A stretch of DNA of 64,000 bases from NCBI RefSeq assembly GCF_900105175.1, contig NZ_LT629771.1, forward strand, positions 6,344,622 to 6,408,621, given 5' to 3'. This stretch comes from Jiangella sp. DSM 45060. GTDB lineage: Bacteria > Actinomycetota > Actinomycetes > Jiangellales > Jiangellaceae. Shown piece after piece: positions 59,084-64,000 of this stretch (its first letter is position 1; every line of letters begins with the position of its first letter). Made by a program: the position numbers and the translations under genes. The notes beneath the pieces were generated by a model, which had not been told where the DNA came from, did not search any database, and worked only from the letters and a program-made list of their open reading frames with translations.

Positions 59084-60561
59084 GCGGCACTCCCAGGTGG
59101 TCGGCTCGTGGGGATGACGCTATCCCGGCGGGCCGACAGCGTGACAACGGATATCGCCAGCGCCGCGGCGAGCGCCGCGCTCACCGCCGCCGCCAGCACG
59201 ATCCCGTCGGTGAAGGCCTCGCGCGCGGCCGCGAGCCCGGTACCGTCCTCCGCCGCCGCGACCGCCGCGCCCAGCGTGTCCGCGCCGGTGCCGGCGCCGC
59301 GGAACACCGCTGCCACCACGCTGCCCAGGACGGCGATGCCCAGCGCGCCGCCCAGCTGCGGCGCCATCGACGACAGCGCCGCGGCGGCACCGGCCCGCTC
59401 CGGCGGCGCCGCTCCGACGACCTGGTCGGTGGCCAGCGCCATCATCGGGCCGAGGCCCGCCGACACCGTCACCGAGCCGGCCACCAACAGGCCCAGCCCC
59501 GAGGTCGCGGTCAACTGGGTGAGCAGCACGAAGCCCGCCGCCGACACCGTCAGGCCCACACCGATCACCACGCCCGGACGGATCCGCCGGGCCAGCCGCG
59601 GCGCCAGCAGCGAGCCCACGATCACCCCGGCCGCCGACGGCGCCGTCCACAACCCCGCGCGCAGCGGCGACAGGTCCTGCACCAACTGGAGGTACTGCGC
59701 GAGGTAGTAGTTCGCGCCCCAGAGCACGAAGATGCCCGTCGCCAGCGTCGCGACCGCCACCGAGAACGCCGGATCGCGGAACAGCCGCACGTCGACCATC
59801 GGGTCCGCGAGCACCCGCTGCCGGGCGACGAACGCCGCGCCGACCACGATGCCGCCGGCCACCGCCGCGACCGGCGCCCAGCCCGCCCCGCCCGCCGCGA
59901 TCTCCTTCAGCCCCCACACCAACGGCAGCACCGCGCCCATCGACAACCCCACGCTCGCGACGTCGATGCGCGTCGTGGTCGTCGTCTCCCCCGCGGGCAG
60001 CAGGATCGGGCCGAGCGCGAGGATCAGCACCATCACCGGCACGCCGAGCAGGAACACCGAGCCCCACCAGAACCGCTCCAGCAGCGCGCCCCCGACGAGC
60101 GGACCGATCGCGGTGCCGCCGGAGACGCTGGCGATCACGACGCCCACGGCGACGGCCCGCTGCCGCGCGTCCCGGAACATCGTCGCCGTCAACGACAGCG
60201 TCGACGGCATCAGCGTCGCCCCGGCCACGCCGAGCAGCGCCCGCGCCGCGATCAGCGTCTCGGCGGTGGGCGCCCAGGCGGCGAGCGCCGACAGCACTCC
60301 GTACGCGGCGGCGCCGATCATCAGCAGCCGCCGCCGGCCGATCCGGTCCCCGGCCGCGCCGAGCGCCAGCATCGACCCGGCCAGCAGAAACGCATACACG
60401 TCGACGATCCACAACAGCTGCGTCCCCGACGGCCGCAGATCGGCGTCGATGGCCGGCAGCGCGAGATGGGTGACGGTCAACTCCAGCGACGCCAGCACCG
60501 CGACGACGCACAGCACGGCCAGCCCGGCCCACGCCCGGCGGGAGGTTTGCGTAGTGGTCAC
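59080..60561 (-). CDS. MFS multidrug exporter, 14-helix DHA2 type
   Basis: 493 residues with about 14 helices. DHA2 drug:H+ antiporter signatures are LELTVTHLALPAIDADL, AFLLAGSMLALGAAGDRIGR (motif A: GDxxGRR) and ARALLGVAGATLMPSTL (motif C region). A MDR pump of the QacA/SmvA kind is likely. GTG 60561. A SoxR-box-like operator sits 17 bp upstream, so it may answer redox-active compounds. First gene of an operon with DUF885, HTH_42 and GNAT genes. Confidence 0.9.
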   Translation of the reverse strand: MTTTQTSRRAWAGLAVLCVVAVLASLELTVTHLALPAIDADLRPSGTQLLWIVDVYAFLLAGSMLALGAAGDRIGRRRLLMIGAAAYGVLSALAAWAPTAETLIAARALLGVAGATLMPSTLSLTATMFRDARQRAVAVGVVIASVSGGTAIGPLVGGALLERFWWGSVFLLGVPVMVLILALGPILLPAGETTTTTRIDVASVGLSMGAVLPLVWGLKEIAAGGAGWAPVAAVAGGIVVGAAFVARQRVLADPMVDVRLFRDPAFSVAVATLATGIFVLWGANYYLAQYLQLVQDLSPLRAGLWTAPSAAGVIVGSLLAPRLARRIRPGVVIGVGLTVSAAGFVLLTQLTATSGLGLLVAGSVTVSAGLGPMMALATDQVVGAAPPERAGAAAALSSMAPQLGGALGIAVLGSVVAAVFRGAGTGADTLGAAVAAAEDGTGLAAAREAFTDGIVLAAAVSAALAAALAISVVTLSARRDSVIPTSRPPGSAA

Positions 60562-60577
60562 GCACCACAGCAGACAA

Positions 60578-60595
60578 CCTCAAGCATTGTTGAGG
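60578..60595 (-). promoter_or_regulatory. SoxR-box-like operator before the MFS exporter
   Basis: CCTCAA-N6-TTGAGG (18 bp) has the half-sites of the MerR-family SoxR box (CCTCAAGTTAACTTGAGG in E. coli). A TTGACC hexamer (60594-60599, minus strand) overlaps its upstream edge as the -35 element of MerR-type promoters does; the -10 is weak (TCTGCT at 19 bp). Confidence 0.6.
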
Positions 60596-60680
60596 TCAAG
60601 TCGGCGTCCGCCGCCGCCGAGCGCCGGGAGTGGAACCGTGACGAGGAGTGGAGCGACGAGCAACGCGCGCGTTCTTGCGG

Positions 60681-60735
60681 CGCGCGGTTGTCGGCGCGCG
60701 GTTGTCGGTGCCCGCCCGTAGGGTGGGCCCCACCC
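60681..60735 (+). repeat. Dispersed repeat C, copy 3
   Basis: Two tandem CGCGCGGTTGTCGG units (60681-60708) lead into the core GCCCGCCCGTAGGGTGGG, followed by the 15-nt palindrome GGGTGGG-C-CCCACCC (60721-60735). TTGTCGGTG-N8-TAGGGT (60702-60724) is an exact match to the PafBC/RecA-NDp consensus, yet no plus-strand gene lies downstream. Confidence 0.65.
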
Positions 60736-60810
60736 GGGCCGGGAGGGGTCGACCTACCACCACGCGACGCGGCGGAGGCAAGAGCGAGCGGACCGGCGGC
60801 GGCCAGCGGG

Positions 60811-61053
60811 CCTGTCACCACAGCGAAGCCGATCGCCAGAACACCACCCACAGCCAGTGAGCGGCCAGCGGACACGGACCAGCAGCGGAGCCGGTAGCCA
60901 CACCCGAAGCGGCCGGAGGGCGGCCAGCGCGCGCCGAGCCGAGCGGAGCCGGTAGCCGAAACGCCAGGCCACCAGGCAGCGGCCGACGAACCTGTCACCA
61001 CAGCGGAGTCGGTAGCCAGAACACCACCCACGCCCAGTGAGCGGCCAGCGGAC
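60811..61053 (+). repeat. 180-nt periodic direct repeat in non-coding DNA
   Basis: A 63-nt segment beginning CCTGTCACCACAGCG (60811-60873) recurs at 60991-61053 with about six changes, exactly 180 nt apart. The 17-mer CAGCGGAGCCGGTAGCC also appears in between. The whole 60562-61266 gap (705 bp) has no supported gene; the repeats account for most of it. Confidence 0.65.
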
Positions 61054-61118
61054 CCCGAGAAGAGCGAGCAGGAAAGCCCGGGCCCATCTTCCGGCCGGCC
61101 CCCTGACGCTGCTTGAAC

Positions 61119-61202
61119 GGGGGCGCGGGCGGCCGGGTCAAGCGGTCCACCGCCGCGCGAAGCGCCAAACGAGGTCCGCTTGAGGCGGCCGCCCGCGCCC
61201 CC
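61119..61202. terminator. Long inverted repeat between the MarR operon and the repeat region
   Basis: Outer arms of 16 bp (GGGGGCGCGGGCGGCC and its complement) match perfectly and an inner 14-bp segment matches with three changes, around a 24-nt loop. On the minus strand it follows the MarR gene stop at 61267, so it probably terminates that operon. Confidence 0.55.
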
Positions 61203-61266
61203 GACAATCGAGAGCAGCAGGGGGCAGGCCAACGCGGCAGAACAGAGCCAACGAGAGCCCGGCAAC

Positions 61267-61701
61267 CTAGAACTCGGCCCGCAACTCCGTCGCCCGAGCG
61301 GCCACCGTGGCGAGCACCCGCCGCGTCGTCGCCAGCTCGGCGGTGTCGATGCCCGCGTACACCTGCGCCGTCACCCCGACCACGCTCGCGTACAGGTCGT
61401 CGTACTGGGCGCGGCCGTCTGCCGTCAGGCCGATCTGCTCGAAGCGGTCGTACGCCAGCAACCCGCGCTCCTCCAGCGAGCAGAGCACCGCCGTCGCCTC
61501 GATCGGGTCGATGTCGAGTGCCAGGACGAGTCCGTCGCGCAGGGACGGCTGCGACACCCGGTCGGGCGCGGTGCCCAGGGTGCGCAGCGCGACCCATTCG
61601 GCGAGCGTGACGCCCTTGGTGTCGAGGACGACGCCGAGGAGGGAGTGGATGGCCTTGGCGGCGGCGCCGATGTCGACGCCGACGAGCGGGGTGATGATCA
61701 C
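61267..61701 (-). CDS. MarR-like winged-helix protein, second of pair
   Basis: 144 residues with a MarR-like arrangement: LLGVVLDTKGVTLAEWVALR, a recognition-type region GLVLALDIDPIEATAVLCSL and ERGLLAYDRFEQIGLTADGR (wing and following helix). It lacks the strong basic wing of the upstream MarR protein, so DNA binding may be weak or altered. Its GTG overlaps the upstream stop by 4 nt. Probably a partner or diverged duplicate. Confidence 0.72.
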   Translation of the reverse strand: MIITPLVGVDIGAAAKAIHSLLGVVLDTKGVTLAEWVALRTLGTAPDRVSQPSLRDGLVLALDIDPIEATAVLCSLEERGLLAYDRFEQIGLTADGRAQYDDLYASVVGVTAQVYAGIDTAELATTRRVLATVAARATELRAEF

Positions 61702-62162
61702 GGGGTCCTCCCGAGGTCGGGCGGCGGTGCGTCGAGCAGCGTCGTGAGGGTGGCGACGAACTCGCGGGTCCGTTCGCTGTCGCGCCCGCCGAGCGGCTCG
61801 GCGAGCTGGTTCTGCAGCGTCATGACGCGGGCGCCGGCGGCTTCGATGACGTCGGCGCCACGATCGGTGAGGGCGAGCCGGACGGCGCGGGAGTCGGCCG
61901 GGTCGGCGGTGCGCAGCAGCAGCCCGTTGCCCTCGAGCGTGCGGACCAGCTTGGAGACGAAGACGGGGTCGAGCCCGGTGTGGTCGGACAGCTCCCGCTG
62001 GCTCGGCTTCCCGCCGGCCCGGGTGACGCCGTAGAGCGTGGCGAGCACCGAGAACTGCGCCTGCGTGAGCCCGAACGGCGCGAGCGTGCGGTCGAGCAGC
62101 GCGCCCCACTTGGTCGCGAGCCGCCAGACGAGGTAGCCGGCCGTCGGGTCCTTCTTCATCAC
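61698..62162 (-). CDS. MarR-family transcriptional regulator
   Basis: 154 residues: dimerisation helix (YLVWRLATKWGALLDRTLAP), winged helix (SQRELSDHTGLDPVFVSKLV then RTLEGNGLLLRTADPADSRA with the DxR wing motif DSRAVRLALTDRG) and C-terminal dimerisation helices. ATG 62162 (or 62159). A palindrome lies between the -35 and -10 of its promoter, so it is probably autorepressed. First gene of a two-gene MarR operon; target beyond the operon unknown. Confidence 0.88.
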   Translation of the reverse strand: MMKKDPTAGYLVWRLATKWGALLDRTLAPFGLTQAQFSVLATLYGVTRAGGKPSQRELSDHTGLDPVFVSKLVRTLEGNGLLLRTADPADSRAVRLALTDRGADVIEAAGARVMTLQNQLAEPLGGRDSERTREFVATLTTLLDAPPPDLGRTP

Positions 62163-62169
62163 CCGAAAA

Positions 62170-62198
62170 ACTGTACGTGGACACTATGTCCACGGCAA
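62170..62198 (-). promoter_or_regulatory. MarR promoter with embedded operator
   Basis: On the minus strand TTGCCG (62193-62198), 17 bp, TACAGT (62170-62175). The spacer consists of the perfect inverted repeat GTGGACA-TAG-TGTCCAC (62177-62193), so a bound MarR dimer would block RNA polymerase. Confidence 0.65.
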
Positions 62199-62216
62199 CC
62201 TTTTATTCCGGTGGGT

Positions 62217-64000
62217 TCACAGCCGCGGGTCGACCGGCTCCGACTCCAGCGCCAGCACGGCGAACACCGGCTCGTGCACGCGCCACAGCGGCTCGGACCG
62301 GGCCAGCCGCTCCAGCGACTCCAGCCCGAGCGCGTACTCCCGCAGCGCCAGCGACCGCTTGTGCCCGAGCCCGCGGTCTTTCAGCCGTTCCAGGTGCGCC
62401 GGCCGCGTGTAGTCGGGGCCGTAGATGAGGCGCAGGTACTCGCGACCGCGCACCTTGAGCCCCGGCTGCACCAGACCCTTCACCCCGCGGACGAGGTTTG
62501 CGGCCGGCTTGACGACCATCCCCTCGCCGCCGTCGCCGGTCACCGACGTCCACCACTCGACCCCGGCCGCGACGGATGGCGGTGAGGACGTGGAGACCTC
62601 GAGGCGCCGGGTGGGCCGGAACAGGACGGGGTCGGCGGCGACCAGGCGGTCGGCCAGCCCGAGGTGCCACAGGTGCGGCCGGTCGTGCCAGGTCGCACCC
62701 TCCGACGCGAGCAGCTGGAACGGCGCCAGCTGTACGCCGTCGAGCCCATCGACCGGCCAGACGTAGCGCCGGTACGCGTCGGTGAAGGCCGCCGCGTTCG
62801 CCGACCGCTCCGTCGTCCGGGAGAGCAACGCCCCGACGTCCAAGCCGCGCGACGCCGCGCGAGACAGGGCCGACACCGCCGCGGGCAGGGCCGACCGCCC
62901 CGCCGCACCGACGGACGCGTACTGGCCGCGCAGCAGCGCCTCGGCCTTCGCCGACCACGGCAGCAGCTCGGCGTCGAGCAGCAGCCAGTCGGTCCCGAGC
63001 TCGTCCCACAGCCCGGCCCCGTCCACGGCCGCCCGCACCCCGTCCAGCAGAACCGTCGTCAGAGAGGAGGAGAAGAACGACCGCCCCGTCCGCGTGTACA
63101 CCGCGCCCGTCTCGCCGGCCGGGGCGCCGAACCGGCGAGTGGCCGCCGCCTGGTCGCGGCAGACCAGCACGACGGCGCGAGAACCCATGTGCTTCTCCTC
63201 GCACACCACCTGCTCGACGCCGTCGGCGGCGAACGCCTCGAACGCCTCGGCGGGGTGCTCCAGGACGTCCGGCAGCGGCGACGTCGCGACCGGCGCCATG
63301 GTCGGCGGCAGGTACGGCAGCCAGCGCGGATGCAGCGCGAACCGGCTCATCACCTCCAGCGCGCCGGCCGCGTTCTCGGCCCGCACCGAGACCCGGCCGT
63401 GGTGGGCGGTCTCGACGACGCGCTTGCCCAGCACGTCGGTGAGGTCGAGCTCGTCGCCACCGCGAGCGGGCGCGGCCGCGACCAGCGGCTTGACCGGCTC
63501 GTACCAGACGCGCCCGGCCGGCACCTGGACGACCTCGCGCTCGGGGTAACGCAGCGCGGTGAGGTGCCCGCCGAACACGCAGCCGGTGTCGAGGCACATC
63601 GTGTTGTTGACCCACTCGGGCTCCGGCGTCGGCGTGTGCCCGTACAGCACCATCGCGCGACCGCGGTACTCGTTCGCCCACGGGTAGCGCACCGGCAGGC
63701 CGAACTCGTCGGTCTCGCCGGTGGTGTCGCCGTAGAGCGCGAACGAGCGGACTCGCCCGGACGCCCGTCCGTGGTAGGCCTCTTTGAGCCCCGCGTGCGC
63801 GACCACCAGCTTCCCGTCGTCGAGCACCAGGTGCGAGACCAGGTCCCGGCACCACTCGCGCACGGCCGCGGAGAAGTCGGGCGGTTCGGCCGACAGCTGC
63901 TCCAGCGTCTCGGCCAGCCCGTGCCCGACCTTCACCTGCTTGCCGTCGAGGGCGCGGATCAGCTTGTGCTCGTGGTTGCCGGGGACGGCGAGCGCGTGCC
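62217..64000 (-). CDS. pnkp: Polynucleotide kinase-phosphatase (Pnkp), N-terminus beyond window
   Basis: At least 594 residues of the bacterial RNA-repair enzyme Pnkp; the frame runs off the right edge. Visible are the metallophosphatase domain (VPGNHEHKLIRALDGKQVKV, LVVAHAGLKEAYHGRASGRV and VLYGHTPTPEPEWVNN) and the C-terminal adenylyltransferase (ligase) domain with the KxxG nucleophile motif CEEKHMGSRAVVLV, LLDAELLPW, and GEGMVVKPAANLVRG. The N-terminal kinase domain should lie beyond 64000, and the partner Hen1 methyltransferase gene commonly adjoins it. Repairs cleaved RNAs such as colicin-cut tRNAs. ATG is off-window. Confidence 0.92.
   Translation of the reverse strand, partial: HALAVPGNHEHKLIRALDGKQVKVGHGLAETLEQLSAEPPDFSAAVREWCRDLVSHLVLDDGKLVVAHAGLKEAYHGRASGRVRSFALYGDTTGETDEFGLPVRYPWANEYRGRAMVLYGHTPTPEPEWVNNTMCLDTGCVFGGHLTALRYPEREVVQVPAGRVWYEPVKPLVAAAPARGGDELDLTDVLGKRVVETAHHGRVSVRAENAAGALEVMSRFALHPRWLPYLPPTMAPVATSPLPDVLEHPAEAFEAFAADGVEQVVCEEKHMGSRAVVLVCRDQAAATRRFGAPAGETGAVYTRTGRSFFSSSLTTVLLDGVRAAVDGAGLWDELGTDWLLLDAELLPWSAKAEALLRGQYASVGAAGRSALPAAVSALSRAASRGLDVGALLSRTTERSANAAAFTDAYRRYVWPVDGLDGVQLAPFQLLASEGATWHDRPHLWHLGLADRLVAADPVLFRPTRRLEVSTSSPPSVAAGVEWWTSVTGDGGEGMVVKPAANLVRGVKGLVQPGLKVRGREYLRLIYGPDYTRPAHLERLKDRGLGHKRSLALREYALGLESLERLARSEPLWRVHEPVFAVLALESEPVDPRL

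Noticed and set aside
56597-59707. A 1036-codon plus-strand frame
   Set aside because: Antisense to HTH_42, DUF885 and MFS genes that have clear motifs; low-complexity composition.
60558-61265. A 235-codon minus-strand frame in the repeat-rich gap
   Set aside because: It is generated by repeats, has no ribosome site and includes the SoxR-like operator; no domain recognised.
1-64000. tRNA, rRNA or tmRNA genes
   Set aside because: No T-loop/CCA cloverleaf, conserved rRNA segment or tmRNA end was recognised on either strand by reading; a covariance search was not possible here.

Overview
The window is very GC-rich DNA with strong GC bias at third codon positions, frequent GTG starts and short gene gaps. 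A mycothiol-linked DinB-fold enzyme, an actinobacterial acVLRF1-type peptidyl-tRNA hydrolase, ECF41 sigma logic, tandem PafB/PafC-like WYL proteins and many start codons 6-7 nt downstream of a TANNNT box (leaderless style) all point to a high-GC actinobacterium. Genus cannot be fixed from sequence alone. It looks like ordinary chromosome: I see no prophage, transposase, rRNA, tRNA or CRISPR array.

Layout. 1-4.3 kb: an edge-truncated MFS carrier, an AAA ATPase and a zinc-ribbon trypsin-like protease. 4.4-12.3 kb: the most unusual block, two tandem pairs of WYL regulators flanking two OGG-fold (HhH-GPD type) DNA glycosylase-like paralogues and a HelD-like helicase. 12.3-16.5 kb: OsmC, DUF2277, a degenerate erythromycin-esterase-like protein, an HTH_42 protein and a mycothiol-type enzyme. 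16.5-20.6 kb: a D-galactonate locus (dgoD, FadR regulator, SDR) and a WYL regulator carrying an in-frame repeat insertion. 20.6-29.8 kb: epoxide hydrolase, PAP2 phosphatase, ECF41 sigma with its CMD partner, Uma2, acVLRF1, SodA, AhpD-like protein, proline dehydrogenase. 29.9-39.5 kb: phosphoketolase, an HTH_42/AlkZ-like protein, YceI, lipoproteins, peroxidases and a BtuF-like protein. 39.5-51.4 kb: RlaP-like nucleotidyltransferase, O-methyltransferase, WYL regulator with a drug-type ABC exporter, LysR with an FAD oxidase, a solitary DNA methyltransferase, alditol oxidase and a beta-propeller lipoprotein. 51.5-60.6 kb: PLP dehydratase, FadR regulator, leuA with a leader peptide, then HAD, GNAT, HTH_42, DUF885 and an MFS exporter with a SoxR-box-like operator. 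60.6-64 kb: a repeat-rich gap, two MarR genes and the C-terminal part of polynucleotide kinase-phosphatase.

How it fits together. A recurring theme is DNA damage. Three genes (one OGG-like and two HTH_42/AlkZ-like) have upstream sequences resembling the PafBC/RecA-NDp promoter (TTGTCRGTG-N8-TANNNT), each placed so that the transcript would begin at the start codon. The WYL pairs resemble the PafB/PafC activators of that promoter class. Whether these pairs control the neighbouring glycosylase-like and helicase genes is inference.

Two families of dispersed intergenic elements stand out. One (23200-23298 and 28429-28522) has a 48-nt constant loop held between long arms whose sequence differs between copies while staying complementary. 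The other shares an 18-nt core (three copies near 18.5, 19.9 and 60.7 kb); one copy is spliced in frame into a regulator gene.
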